Of a DNA stretch of 34,071 nucleotides, positions 17,230 to 26,410 are shown in pieces. The position numbers and the translations under genes were made by a program. The stretch comes from Pseudomonadota bacterium (lineage in GTDB: Bacteria > Pseudomonadota > Gammaproteobacteria > Burkholderiales > UBA11063): contig RXKA01000199.1 of assembly GCA_003962985.1 (NCBI GenBank), positions 1 to 34,071 on the forward strand, given 5' to 3'. Position 1 is the stretch's first letter. Each line of letters begins with the position of its first letter. A model generated the notes under the pieces. It was not told where the DNA came from. It ran no database searches and saw nothing but the letters and a program-made list of their open reading frames with translations.

Positions 17230-20200
17230 ATGTGGTTAACTAAGGTTTCAATTAAAAATCCTTATCTGGCAACAGTTATTATGTTGGCACTAGTTATTTT
17301 AGGTCTAGTTGCATTAAAGCAGATTTCTGTTGAAGAGTTCCCAGATATCAAATTTCCTTATGTAGTTGTTACAACTAATTATAAGGGAGCATCACCAGAG
17401 GTAATTGAAGCAGATATTAGTCGCCCGATGGAGGAAGCCTTAAACACCTTAAATGGTATTAAGGCAATTCGTTCTTACTCTTTTGAAGGATCTTCAACGG
17501 TTGTTGCTGAGTTTAATCTTAATGTTAATCCAGATGTGGCGGTACAAGATGTACGTGATAAAGTATCAGTAGTTGCGGCTGGATTTCGTAAAGAGATTGA
17601 CAATCCATTAGTATCTCGTGTTGACATGCAACAAGAGCCAATGATGTCATTGGTCATCAATTCAAATGATGATAGTATGGATTTACGCGATATTACTGAG
17701 TGGGTGAATCAGGTTGCAAAGAAAAAACTACAAACTGTATCTGGGGTTGGTGATGTACAAGTTGTCGGTGGGGTTGCACGGCAAGTACGAATTAATGTAG
17801 AACCATATAAATTACAATCATTAGGTTTATCAATTACCGATGTTGCACAAGCTGTTAAACTTGCGAATGACAATTATCCTGCTGGTGATGTGCAAACGGA
17901 TACTCAAAAAGTAAATGTGCGTTTGAATGGTCGTTTAAAGTCACCGCTTGACTTTGCCAATGTCGTAATTGCCTATCGTAATAATGTTGCGATTAAAGTG
18001 AGCGATGTAGCAACAGTTACTGACGGTCAAGATGAGTTAAATAGTTTAACACTGGTTGATGGACACCGTGCCGTTGGTTTAGATTTACGTCCCGCAGATA
18101 AGGCGAATGTTGTTGAGGTTGCCGATGGTGTTTATAAGGTTTTAGCAGAATTAAATAAAACAAAACCAGCTGGAATCCAAATTAAAGTTAGTGTTGATAA
18201 ATCACAGCATGTTAAATCATCATTACGTGATGTTGGACAAACATTGGTAGAGGGTGCTCTTTTAACTATTTTAATTGTTTTTCTATTCCTTCAATCATGG
18301 CGTTCAACCGTTATTACTGGTCTGACTTTGCCAATAGCTTTGATCGGAACTGTTTTTGCCATCTGGGTTTGTGGTTTCACTTTAAATACGATGTCGTTAA
18401 TGGCATTATCATTATCAGTTGGATTATTGATTGATGATGCAATTGTTGTCCGTGAAAATATTGTCCGCCATTTGCATATGGGTAAGTCACATTTTCAAGC
18501 GGCATTGGATGGTACAAATGAAATCGGTTTAGCTGTGTTAGCTACGACCTTGACGATTATTGCGGTCTTTTTACCAGTTGGTTTTATGCAGGGGATTATT
18601 GGTAAATTTTTCTTCCAATTTGGTATTACGGTTGCAGTATCTGTATTGATTTCTTTATTTGTTAGTTTTACTCTTGATCCGATGTTATCTAGTATCTGGC
18701 ATGAGCCTAAAGATGGTGGTTGGCTAGGCAAATCATTTATTGGAAAATGGTTAGCGAAATTTGAGCGTTGGTTTGAAGCATTAATTAGTTGGTACGAACG
18801 GTTTATTCGTCGTGCATTGACTTATCGGAAAACCACCCTAGTTATAGCACTGGGTATTTTACTTGGTAGTTTTATGTTGGTACCATTGATAGGAGGTGAG
18901 TTTATGCCTGCTTCCGATAGAGGTAAATATGTTGTTAATTTTAAAACTTCAATCGGTTCAAATATATTTTATACTGAGGGTAAGGTTAATCAAGTAAGTT
19001 CATTATTGCGTAAAAATATTCCAGAAATTATAGATATTACTGGTGGAGTTAATAAAAATTTTGGAGATAGTAGTAATAAAGCAACTTTGACTATTGATAT
19101 TGGTGATAAACGTACTCGCTATAAGAATATTGATCAGGTAATGGCAGAAACCCGCAATTTACTACAGAATGTTGGTGGTATTGAGGTACAAAGTGTAATT
19201 TCTACTGGATCTCCAAATGGTGATCAACAGCCCATTAATGTTGATATTAAGGGCGATAATGTCACAGTTCTTAAAGCAATTAGTGAAGATTTAATGCAGA
19301 AGATTGCTAAAATTAAAGGTACTGCCGATTTACAAAGTAGCTTTCAGGATGCTGATCCATCATATAACGTGAGCGTTGAGCGTGACATCGCTGCCAATTT
19401 AGGCATAAAACTTTCTGATATCGGGCTTACATTGTCCTCTTTATTTGCAGGGAATAAAATTTCTACTTGGGAAGATCCACGTAGTGGTGAAAACTATGAT
19501 GTGGTAGTACAAATTCCTGAGCGCGATCGTAATAAAGATGCATTACACCTTTTACAAGTGCCAAGCACTACTTTAAGTCCAGTAACAGGCGCGCCATTAA
19601 TGATTTCTTTATCCAGTGTTACTAAAACAACCGAAGGTTTAGCTCCTCGTGAGATTGACCGTATCGATTTACGTCGCAAAGTAACAATTACAGGAAGCAT
19701 TTTGGGAACTGATAGTCAAAGTGTATTCACGGAAATTCAGGCGATTCTTGACTCATATCAATTACCCGCAGGGTACCAATTTAACCAAAGTGGTGCGAAT
19801 GAAGACATGATTCAGTCATTTATGTACGCAGTTTCAGCATTAGCAATTGGTGTGATTTTTATCTATATGATTCTAACGGCACAATTCAGAAGTTTTATTC
19901 AGCCATTGATAATCATGGTTGCATTACCACTATCATTTGTTGGGGTATTTATTGCCTTAATTCTTTTCAATAGTACTTTAAATATGTTCTCGATTATTGG
20001 AATTATTATGTTGATGGGTTTGGCAACCAAAAATGGTATTTTATTGGTAGATTTTATCAATCAACAGTTACGTGAAGGTGTAGAATTATTTGATGCGGTG
20101 GTATCTGCTGGTAAAACCCGCTTACGCCCCATTTTAATGACATCATTAGCAATGATTTTTGGAATGTTGCCACTGGCGTTCAGTAATGGTGATGGTACTG

Positions 20201-20343
20201 AAATGCGTAAGCCGATGGCATATGCTATTATTGGTGGTATGACTACATCAACATTATTAACTTTAGTTGTGGTTCCTGTTTTATACTTTATTGTATTAAA
20301 ATGGCAATTACGTAAAAAAGCGACTCAGAATACCCATGAATAA
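17230..20343 (+). CDS. RND-family efflux permease (HAE1-type)
   Basis: A 1037-residue inner-membrane proton-driven pump of the AcrB/MexB superfamily. The N-terminal helix is followed by EEFPDIKFPYVVVTTNYKGASPEVIE (35-60) and the porter domain. LSVGLLIDDAIVVREN (395-410) in the fourth helix holds the proton-relay aspartates D402 and D403. The second half repeats the architecture and ends with GLATKNGILLVDFINQ and helix 12. Length is normal. A tripartite pump normally needs a periplasmic adaptor and an outer-membrane channel; neither is adjacent, so they must be elsewhere, or this permease works otherwise. It is likely in one operon with the genes before it, and its end overlaps the next gene by 8 bases. 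Its ribosome binding site (AAAAGAG) is weak. The substrate is unknown. Confidence 0.93.
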   Translation: MWLTKVSIKNPYLATVIMLALVILGLVALKQISVEEFPDIKFPYVVVTTNYKGASPEVIEADISRPMEEALNTLNGIKAIRSYSFEGSSTVVAEFNLNVNPDVAVQDVRDKVSVVAAGFRKEIDNPLVSRVDMQQEPMMSLVINSNDDSMDLRDITEWVNQVAKKKLQTVSGVGDVQVVGGVARQVRINVEPYKLQSLGLSITDVAQAVKLANDNYPAGDVQTDTQKVNVRLNGRLKSPLDFANVVIAYRNNVAIKVSDVATVTDGQDELNSLTLVDGHRAVGLDLRPADKANVVEVADGVYKVLAELNKTKPAGIQIKVSVDKSQHVKSSLRDVGQTLVEGALLTILIVFLFLQSWRSTVITGLTLPIALIGTVFAIWVCGFTLNTMSLMALSLSVGLLIDDAIVVRENIVRHLHMGKSHFQAALDGTNEIGLAVLATTLTIIAVFLPVGFMQGIIGKFFFQFGITVAVSVLISLFVSFTLDPMLSSIWHEPKDGGWLGKSFIGKWLAKFERWFEALISWYERFIRRALTYRKTTLVIALGILLGSFMLVPLIGGEFMPASDRGKYVVNFKTSIGSNIFYTEGKVNQVSSLLRKNIPEIIDITGGVNKNFGDSSNKATLTIDIGDKRTRYKNIDQVMAETRNLLQNVGGIEVQSVISTGSPNGDQQPINVDIKGDNVTVLKAISEDLMQKIAKIKGTADLQSSFQDADPSYNVSVERDIAANLGIKLSDIGLTLSSLFAGNKISTWEDPRSGENYDVVVQIPERDRNKDALHLLQVPSTTLSPVTGAPLMISLSSVTKTTEGLAPREIDRIDLRRKVTITGSILGTDSQSVFTEIQAILDSYQLPAGYQFNQSGANEDMIQSFMYAVSALAIGVIFIYMILTAQFRSFIQPLIIMVALPLSFVGVFIALILFNSTLNMFSIIGIIMLMGLATKNGILLVDFINQQLREGVELFDAVVSAGKTRLRPILMTSLAMIFGMLPLAFSNGDGTEMRKPMAYAIIGGMTTSTLLTLVVVPVLYFIVLKWQLRKKATQNTHE

Positions 20344-21043
20344 TCAGCCCATCAATTTATTTCGTGGATATAAGGTTATTTTATTCTTTATCCTATTGGA
20401 GTCATTGACCGTACCATTCGTTGCTTTATTTAATACGATTGCAATTCAGAATATTGTATTTATGGCGATTATGGGCTTTGTTGTTGCCTTGTTTGCCGTG
20501 TTTATCTTATTGAACTCAGCGAATAAATGGCTAATTCGTTATCTTCAACTCAATTATGATGCAACCATTACATCTGTACATCATTTATGGTATCTTGGTG
20601 TTATTGGTGGAGTTCTAGAAATGATTATGTTCATTGTGCAAAATGAACTATTTGCGCGTGGTCATGGTGATTTTAGTACTGGTTTCTGGTCGGCTTTAAT
20701 TAGTGTGGCTATCGCATTATTAATTTATAAATTAATTTTACAATTTTGTAATTTCGCGGTTATGGTTATGAGTGGCGAGACTAGTTATGTATTAGATATT
20801 AAGTTTATTGATATTGCTAGAATATCATTATTAATGGCGGTTTATGAATTTATTGTTTGTCCCATCACTGGATGGTGGATTCCTTATTCGGGTGCAATGC
20901 GGATAGTAGTCGCAATATTTTCAGCTGTGATTGGTGCCTCGTGTGGTGGGATTTTGGTAGTAGGGATTACTAAATTTATTAAGTGCTTAGAGCCTAAGCT
21001 TTATTTTAATATTCGTCATCAGATGGTGTCTCCTCGTCACTAA
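20336..21043 (+). CDS. Unrecognised six-helix membrane protein overlapping the RND gene
   Basis: I do not recognise this 235-residue protein. It has about six hydrophobic segments (near 12-32, 36-58, 83-103, 115-138, 161-180 and 190-212) and no signal peptide or soluble domain. Between helices 3 and 4 lies a short polar loop with NELFARGHGDFSTGF, and a WWIPYSG stretch precedes the last helix. The start ATG lies inside the last 8 bases of the RND permease gene, without a clear ribosome binding site, so it is translated by coupling to the permease. This suggests a functional link. Its 3' end overlaps recX on the other strand by 38 bases. It could be a YIP1-like or other small polytopic protein, but I cannot support a family. 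Confidence 0.7.
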   Translation: MNNQPINLFRGYKVILFFILLESLTVPFVALFNTIAIQNIVFMAIMGFVVALFAVFILLNSANKWLIRYLQLNYDATITSVHHLWYLGVIGGVLEMIMFIVQNELFARGHGDFSTGFWSALISVAIALLIYKLILQFCNFAVMVMSGETSYVLDIKFIDIARISLLMAVYEFIVCPITGWWIPYSGAMRIVVAIFSAVIGASCGGILVVGITKFIKCLEPKLYFNIRHQMVSPRH

Positions 21044-21488
21044 ATGCTATTTTGATAGCTTTTAATGCAATTGAACTGCTAAACCCTCTACTTACTAAAA
21101 ATCGCAGATATTTTGCCTGTTCAGGATAATTTTGTGGTGCATGACGATATTTTCTATTTAATAAAGTGCAGGCAGTTGCTAATTCGTCAGTAGGGTTATT
21201 TTTCAAGCTTTCATTAACTAAATCATTATCAGCTATTTTCTGTTGTAACAAATGGCGAATTTTTAAGCTACCATATCTCTTACTTTTACTATTAATTAGA
21301 TTTTCAGCATAACGCTCATCATTAATAAAAGATTTATTACGTAGATCATTTAAGACCGTCTGTATCTCTTCATAGTCATAACCATACTGTAATAAACGTT
21401 GTAATAGTTCTTGATAAGCATAATCGCGTCTGGCTAGTAAATCTAAGGCTTTACTTTTTAGTGGTGGTAGTGGTTTGAGGTTATTCAT
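21006..21488 (-). CDS. recX: RecA regulator RecX
   Basis: A 160-residue, helix-rich cytoplasmic protein that binds RecA filaments and modulates their activity. The tandem three-helix repeats of RecX are visible: KALDLLARRDYAYQELLQRLLQYGYDYEEIQTVLNDLRNKSFINDERYAENLI is the most conserved part, where the YAYQEL and F-I-D-E-R-Y/F-A signatures are diagnostic. The C-terminus ends in an acidic tail (SDEETPSDDEY). It lies 52 bases downstream of recA, behind a hairpin that probably limits its expression relative to recA, as known in other bacteria. The last 38 bases are shared antisense with the membrane-protein gene at 20336-21043. Confidence 0.92.
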   Translation of the reverse strand: MNNLKPLPPLKSKALDLLARRDYAYQELLQRLLQYGYDYEEIQTVLNDLRNKSFINDERYAENLINSKSKRYGSLKIRHLLQQKIADNDLVNESLKNNPTDELATACTLLNRKYRHAPQNYPEQAKYLRFLVSRGFSSSIALKAIKIAFSDEETPSDDEY

Positions 21489-21502
21489 GAGGTATATAAA
21501 TA

Positions 21503-21530
21503 CTAAGAGCAGCTTATTAACTGCCCTTAG
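21503..21530 (-). terminator. recA-recX intercistronic hairpin
   Basis: On the minus strand CTAAGGGCAG and CTGCTCTTAG pair over 10 positions (one G-U) around an 8-base loop, followed by the T-rich sequence TATTTATAT. It sits between recA and recX, where a leaky terminator is established for other bacteria. The weak T-run suits partial termination. Confidence 0.65.
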
Positions 21531-21540
21531 CTAATGATGA

Positions 21541-22608
21541 TTACTCATCAATTCCTTCTGCAAATGTGCTTGCATCAATTTCACGTTCTTCTTGTGGTAT
21601 CTCACCAATTACCAAACCAGATAAACTCCGAATTTGATTTTCCAATTCAGTTGCAATTTGAGTATGTTCTTTTAGATATTGACGAACATTTTCTTTGCCT
21701 TGACCAATCTTTTGACCTTTATAGCTATACCATGCACCTGATTTTTCAACAAGGTTATTGATGACAGCTAGATCAATTACTTCACCTAGGCGTGAAATAC
21801 CTTCACCGTATAAAATTTCAAAGTCAGTTTGTTTAAATGGTGGGGCAACTTTGTTTTTTACCACTTTAACTCGTGTTTCGTTACCTAAGAACTCATCACC
21901 TTTTTTGATACTACCAGTTCTACGGATATCTAAACGTACTGATGCGTAGAATTTCAATGCATTCCCACCAGTCGTAGTTTCTGGTGAGCCGAACATTACT
22001 CCGATTTTCATACGAATTTGATTAATGAAAATTACAAGAGTGTTAGTACGTTTGATGTTAGCCGTTAATTTACGTAATGCTTGTGACATTAAGCGGGCTT
22101 GTAAGCCCATATGGCTATCACCCATCTCGCCTTCTAGCTCAGCTTTTGGCGTTAAAGCAGCAACCGAGTCAATTACAATTAGATCAACACTACCACTGCG
22201 TACAAGCATATCGGTAATTTCCAACGCTTGCTCACCCGTATCTGGTTGTGAAATTAATAATTCATCGACTTTTACGCCTAGTTTCTGCGCATAATATGGA
22301 TCCAAAGCATTTTCTGCATCAATATAAGCACAAGTTCCACCCAATTTTTGCATCTCAGCCACTGCATGTAGACATAATGTAGTTTTACCAGAAGATTCTG
22401 GTCCAAAGATTTCTACAACACGCCCACGTGGCAAACCGCCAACCCCGATTGCTAAATCTAAACCTAGCGATCCAGTTGAAACTACCTGTAAATTTTCTTC
22501 AATCTGCTTATCATTCATACGCATGATTGAACCTTTACCAAATTGTTTCTCAATTTGTGACAGTGCAGCTTGTAATGCTCTTGATTTATCGTTTTGTTCA
22601 GCAGCCAT
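21541..22608 (-). CDS. recA: Recombinase RecA
   Basis: ATP-dependent strand-exchange protein for homologous recombination and DNA repair, and also for transformation. The 355 residues are typical. Walker A is GPESSGKT (69-76), followed by Walker B in [38 protein letters not shown] covers DNA-binding loop L2 and its C-flank. The C-terminus is acidic ([17 protein letters not shown]). The ribosome binding site AAGGA lies partly over the stop codon region of the upstream pcm-like gene, only 11 bases away. I see no CTG-N10-CAG LexA box directly upstream, so recA may be expressed from the operon promoter near 26411-26439 or from an unrecognised internal promoter. Confidence 0.98.
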   Translation of the reverse strand: MAAEQNDKSRALQAALSQIEKQFGKGSIMRMNDKQIEENLQVVSTGSLGLDLAIGVGGLPRGRVVEIFGPESSGKTTLCLHAVAEMQKLGGTCAYIDAENALDPYYAQKLGVKVDELLISQPDTGEQALEITDMLVRSGSVDLIVIDSVAALTPKAELEGEMGDSHMGLQARLMSQALRKLTANIKRTNTLVIFINQIRMKIGVMFGSPETTTGGNALKFYASVRLDIRRTGSIKKGDEFLGNETRVKVVKNKVAPPFKQTDFEILYGEGISRLGEVIDLAVINNLVEKSGAWYSYKGQKIGQGKENVRQYLKEHTQIATELENQIRSLSGLVIGEIPQEEREIDASTFAEGIDE

Positions 22609-22619
22609 AATTTTCCTTT

Positions 22620-23270
22620 CTAGAATATGAAAGTTGAGGTCGAAGTGCTAATCAAGCGCTCAACACTGGTTTCAAAAAGCTTGGTTTCATTAAATTCAGT
22701 TTCACTAACCTTTGTTACCACTACTGCGTGCATAATCGGCGCATCACCAACTATCGCCACTAGCTTGCCACCAACTTTTAGTTGATGTTTTAATTCATTG
22801 TTGATTTCAGGCAAACTACCACCGACAAAAATTTTGTCAAATGGTGCTTTATTTTCTAAGCCGTGTATACCATCAGCTTCCAAAATGGAAACATTTTTAA
22901 TGCCTGCTTTCATAAGGTTATTGATTGCAAATTGCTTATTGATATCATTGATTTCAATGCTATATACAAAATCAGTTAATTTTGCTAATAATGCAGTTAC
23001 ATAACCACTACCAGTACCTATTTCCAAGACTTTATCTTTTTTGTTAAGTTCCAATTCTTGCAATAATCTTGCTTCAATTCGTGGAAACAACATTTTTTGT
23101 TCACCTGGCAATACTAGTTCAATATCACTAAGAGCAAGATTGCGGTATTGTTCTTCAACAAAATCTTCACGTTTTATAGTTTGTAGTAATTTAAGAACTT
23201 TTTCGTCAAATACGTTCCATGGGCGAATTTGTTGTTCAACCATATTAAAACGAGCTATTTCTAAATTCAT
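22620..23270 (-). CDS. PCMT-family methyltransferase (L-isoaspartate methyltransferase-like)
   Basis: A 216-residue SAM-dependent methyltransferase of the protein-L-isoaspartate O-methyltransferase family. MVEQQIRPW (10-18) begins the family's N-terminal region and [16 protein letters not shown] (about 82-97) is the SAM-binding motif [14 protein letters not shown] corresponds to the post-motif region. The classical PCMT loop with a G-Q-T-x-S sequence is replaced by [17 protein letters not shown], as in the betaproteobacterial relatives; repair activity on isoaspartate should therefore not be assumed. A strong GGAGGA lies 4 bases before the ATG. It sits between dsbA (12 bases) and recA (11 bases) in one operon. 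Confidence 0.82.
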   Translation of the reverse strand: MNLEIARFNMVEQQIRPWNVFDEKVLKLLQTIKREDFVEEQYRNLALSDIELVLPGEQKMLFPRIEARLLQELELNKKDKVLEIGTGSGYVTALLAKLTDFVYSIEINDINKQFAINNLMKAGIKNVSILEADGIHGLENKAPFDKIFVGGSLPEINNELKHQLKVGGKLVAIVGDAPIMHAVVVTKVSETEFNETKLFETSVERLISTSTSTFIF

Positions 23271-23282
23271 CGATTCCTCCAG

Positions 23283-23915
23283 TTATTTGATTTTTTGTTC
23301 TTGTTTTACTTTAGTTACCAATGCTTGTATCACCTGAATTAATTTATCGGGCTGTGCTGGCTTAGTAACATATTTATTGCCAATAATAAACGTTGGGGTT
23401 CCAGTAATATTATATGCTTGCGTATATTGAGAATATTCTTGTGGTTTAGTACTGATTGCAAATGAATTGTATGTTGTCATAAATTTATTGCTATCAACTA
23501 GTCCTGTGTTAGCTTTTAGAAAAGTTTGCAATTGTGCTGGATCTTCTAAATTTTGATGTTTGTTCATAGTTGCATCAAACACTTGCTGGTTAAATTTAGT
23601 GCCTAAATTCATCGCTTGAATAGTAGCATTAATTTTAGCATAACCACTAAAGTTACCTTGCCACACGACTTGAATACGGTTAAGATCAACATTTTTTTGT
23701 CCTGCGTACCATTTATCCAAAGTTGGTTCTAAAATTGAACAATGAATACAGGCAAAAGAGAAAAACTCCGTAACATTAACCGAACCTTTTTTGGTTGGCA
23801 GTGGCTTTGTTACTGTTGATAATACATCATAATCAACACCTTGCTTAATTGCAATATCTGCAAATACTGAGGTTGAGATGCCACTCATAATCATTAACGC
23901 GATAATTTTTTTCAT
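23283..23915 (-). CDS. dsbA: Periplasmic thiol:disulfide oxidoreductase DsbA
   Basis: Introduces disulfide bonds into exported proteins. Residues 1-19 form a signal peptide (MKKIIALMIMSGISTSVFA, cleaved before D20). The thioredoxin-fold active site is C56-I57-H58-C59, following TEFFSFA, and the cis-proline is P174 in GTPTF. The 210 residues match DsbA with its helical insertion domain. The CxHC dipeptide resembles E. coli CPHC and the CVHC of Neisseria DsbA proteins. It lies 9 bases after the SPOR-protein gene and 12 bases before the pcm-like gene. The absence of a lipobox means this is the soluble form. Confidence 0.93.
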   Translation of the reverse strand: MKKIIALMIMSGISTSVFADIAIKQGVDYDVLSTVTKPLPTKKGSVNVTEFFSFACIHCSILEPTLDKWYAGQKNVDLNRIQVVWQGNFSGYAKINATIQAMNLGTKFNQQVFDATMNKHQNLEDPAQLQTFLKANTGLVDSNKFMTTYNSFAISTKPQEYSQYTQAYNITGTPTFIIGNKYVTKPAQPDKLIQVIQALVTKVKQEQKIK

Positions 23916-23924
23916 GTTTATTTC

Positions 23925-24605
23925 CTATTGATTAAGGTTTACTATTGTTACACTAATACTTTGTTGTTGTAAGCTATTTTTAACAGATTGTGCCTCTTGT
24001 TGGCTACTAAAAGGTCCTAATATTACTTTATTTATTTGCTTGCCATTTTCGGTTCTAGTCGTGATTTTAGCAGAAAATCCAAGTAGTGCAATATGTGCTT
24101 TTAAGTCATTTGCAGAATCTGGATTAAGAAATGCGCCAGCTTGCAATATATAACTACTATTTTTGTTATTGGTTTGGCTATTGTCGCTTGAATCACCATC
24201 TAATAATTGCGCAACTGCAACATTATTTGGTTTGGTATTTGCGACAGGTTTACTACTAATAACTTTTTTGACTATTGGTGTTGGTTGCGGTGTTGGCGAT
24301 GTCGTTGCTTGGGATTGACTATTATTCAGTCCTTTTTTACCTTGTAATACATCATAGAAATCATAATTAGGATTTGATGCCTCAGGTTTATTGTTTTCTG
24401 CTACTGGTGCAGAGCTTGCTGTTGCCATTTTTGTCCCAGGTGCTAGAATTAGTGGTGCTGATGCATTCATGTTTTTGGTAACCGATGCGGCTCCAGATGC
24501 ATTAGTTATCCCATTATCAACAAATGGGTTAGGTGCTTTATTAAGGTAAAATGTTACTCCTGCAGCGATAGCAATCCCGAGCAGTAGACCAATAAGAAAT
24601 TTCAC
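23925..24605 (-). CDS. Membrane-anchored SPOR-domain protein (FtsN-like)
   Basis: A 226-residue bitopic inner-membrane protein. One helix (about 3-21) follows a very short cytoplasmic end. A long, low-complexity periplasmic linker rich in A, S, N, P, Q and T (about 25-148) leads to a C-terminal SPOR domain (about 149-224). SSYILQAGAFLNPDSANDLK and KVILGPFSSQQEAQSVKNSL are the two recognisable halves of that fold. SPOR domains bind denuded glycan at division sites, so a division or wall-remodelling role is expected. Similar SPOR proteins precede dsbA in many betaproteobacteria. It may be the FtsN equivalent, but the short cytoplasmic part lacks an obvious FtsA-binding motif. Confidence 0.85.
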   Translation of the reverse strand: MKFLIGLLLGIAIAAGVTFYLNKAPNPFVDNGITNASGAASVTKNMNASAPLILAPGTKMATASSAPVAENNKPEASNPNYDFYDVLQGKKGLNNSQSQATTSPTPQPTPIVKKVISSKPVANTKPNNVAVAQLLDGDSSDNSQTNNKNSSYILQAGAFLNPDSANDLKAHIALLGFSAKITTRTENGKQINKVILGPFSSQQEAQSVKNSLQQQSISVTIVNLNQ

Positions 24606-24619
24606 AGTTATTCCTAAAA

Positions 24620-26119
24620 CTAAATATTACGTTTATACTGATTTGCCTGACTGATGTGTGGCAGACTAATTTGTGCACAATTATCTAAGTCTGCAATTGT
24701 ACGGGCTAATTTTAACATACGATAGTAGCTGCGCGCAGACATACCGTTTTTAGTTACTATTTGGCGGAGTAAATTTTGCTCCTTGCTACATAATTGACAA
24801 AATTCTTCAACTTCGTCATTAGTCAATTCATAATTTAGTTTGTTTTGACGGGTAAGTTGTCGTTCGCGTGCCTTTAATACCCGTTGTGCGATTGTTGATG
24901 AACTTTCGCCAGCAGATAAGTCTTGTAACTCCAATGGACTAAGTGTTGGGACTTCAACCACTATGTCAATCCGATCTAATAGAGGTCCAGAAATTTTAGC
25001 ACGATAACGATTAATTTGTTCGATAGAACAACTGCAAGTTTTTTGTGGGTGTCCATGGTTGCCACAGGGACATGGATTCATGGCTGCAATTAATTGAAAA
25101 TCAGCTAAATAATCGACTTTGTGATTAGCGCGTGCAATCCGAATTTTTTTACTCTCCAGTGGTTCACGCATTACTTCTAATACTTTGCGATCAAATTCAG
25201 GTAATTCATCCAAAAATAGTACGCCATTATGAGCAAGGCTTATTTCGCCTGGTTTAGGATTTGAACCACCACCAACTAAGGCACTGGGGGATATCGTATG
25301 GTGCGGTGAACGAAATGGTGCAATTTGCCATGTTCGTGTATTAAAACCATTCGTGCTTAATGAATGTAATGATGCTGTGGTTATTGCTTGTTCTTTATTA
25401 AGCGGTGGTAAGATAGTTTGGATTCTTTCTGCAAGCATTGATTTACCACACCCAGGATTACCAATCATTAACATCGAATGTCTTCCTGCTGCAGCTATTT
25501 CTAACGCTTTTTTACATCCAATTTGTCCTTTGACTTGTGCCATATCCAGAGAGGTATTAGTTAAGTTGAGTAAATCAGGTTGATAGTCGATGATATGTAA
25601 AGTAGTTTTATTTTCTAAATGATGAACTACTTCAAGTAAACTTTGTGCAGCATAAATAGCTAGATTTTCGATTAATGCTGCTTCAGTAGCGCTTTCTTTA
25701 GGCAAGATAAATTTACGTTGTTGATTATGAATCCCAAAAGCCATGGCGAGACTACCTTTGACTGGACGTAATGTTCCATCTAGTGCTAATTCACCTGCAA
25801 ATTCATATTCGTTGGTATCTAATTCGGGGTGTGCTAATTTGGCAGCAAGAATAATCCCTAGAGCAATGGGTAAATCATAGCGGCTCGAATCTTTTGGTAA
25901 ATCAGCAGGAGCTAAATTGACAGTAATTCGTCGTGCGGGGAAATCAAACCCTGAGTTTTGAATCGCTGAGCGTACGCGATCACGACTTTCTTTAATTTCA
26001 GTGTCGGGTAAGCCGACAATTGAAAAGCTTGGTAATCCACTGGCTACATGAACCTCGACAATTACTTGGGGTGCATCCATGCCATTTAATGCCCGCGAGT
26101 AAATCTTGGCGATACTCAT
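24620..26119 (-). CDS. comM: YifB/ComM-type AAA+ ATPase (Mg-chelatase-like)
   Basis: A hexameric AAA+ helicase; ComM supports branch migration during integration of transforming DNA. The ATG at 26119-26117 is chosen over the TTG just before it, because GGAG is then 8 bases away. The N-terminal Lon-S5-like domain contains VNLAPADLPKDSSRYDLPIALGIL. Walker A is GNPGCGKS (220-227) and Walker B is GVLFLDE (299-305). A cysteine-rich insertion NPCPCGNHGHPQKTCSCS matches the family's zinc-finger-like motif. The C-terminal lid has NKNG-type MSARSYYRMLKLARTIADL. With 499 residues it is full length. UbiK precedes it by 24 bases, and the SPOR gene follows after 14. Presence suggests competence but does not prove it. 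Confidence 0.93.
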   Translation of the reverse strand: MSIAKIYSRALNGMDAPQVIVEVHVASGLPSFSIVGLPDTEIKESRDRVRSAIQNSGFDFPARRITVNLAPADLPKDSSRYDLPIALGIILAAKLAHPELDTNEYEFAGELALDGTLRPVKGSLAMAFGIHNQQRKFILPKESATEAALIENLAIYAAQSLLEVVHHLENKTTLHIIDYQPDLLNLTNTSLDMAQVKGQIGCKKALEIAAAGRHSMLMIGNPGCGKSMLAERIQTILPPLNKEQAITTASLHSLSTNGFNTRTWQIAPFRSPHHTISPSALVGGGSNPKPGEISLAHNGVLFLDELPEFDRKVLEVMREPLESKKIRIARANHKVDYLADFQLIAAMNPCPCGNHGHPQKTCSCSIEQINRYRAKISGPLLDRIDIVVEVPTLSPLELQDLSAGESSSTIAQRVLKARERQLTRQNKLNYELTNDEVEEFCQLCSKEQNLLRQIVTKNGMSARSYYRMLKLARTIADLDNCAQISLPHISQANQYKRNI

Positions 26120-26143
26120 CAATTTATCTCCTTATTACATAAG

Positions 26144-26374
26144 TTATTTTTGCTCCAATTGTTTGATTATTTCTTCAAGTTGAGCTAGTTTTTGACGCGT
26201 ATCGCTAAGAACTTTTTGTTGGATATCAAATTCTTCACGGCTAACTAAATCTAGTTTATCAAAAGTCGCATGTAAAATTGATTTAAAGTTATTTTCAAAA
26301 TCTGAGAGGGGATTATTTTTTAGTAATTTACTGGTTTGAGATGTGATTTGTTCAATGATTTGTTGAGTAAACAT
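26144..26374 (-). CDS. ubiK: UbiK-family (YqiC/BMFP) ubiquinone accessory factor
   Basis: A 76-residue protein with an amphipathic N-terminal helix and a C-terminal coiled coil (about 45-76, with LSDTRQKLAQLEEIIKQLEQK). FDKLDLVSREEFDIQQKVL is the conserved middle of the UbiK/BMFP family. UbiK is an accessory factor of aerobic ubiquinone biosynthesis that trimerises through the coiled coil and binds membranes. The length is slightly under that of E. coli UbiK. It is the first gene of the operon that runs through comM, SPOR, dsbA and pcm to recA. A weak AGGT serves as ribosome binding site. Confidence 0.85.
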   Translation of the reverse strand: MFTQQIIEQITSQTSKLLKNNPLSDFENNFKSILHATFDKLDLVSREEFDIQQKVLSDTRQKLAQLEEIIKQLEQK

Positions 26375-26410
26375 TGCTAACTACCTATTAAAATGTAAAA
26401 CTTAGTACAT

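Noticed and set aside
22609..22720. Search for an SOS/LexA box before recA
   Set aside because: No CTG-N10-CAG was found; a different box cannot be excluded by eye.
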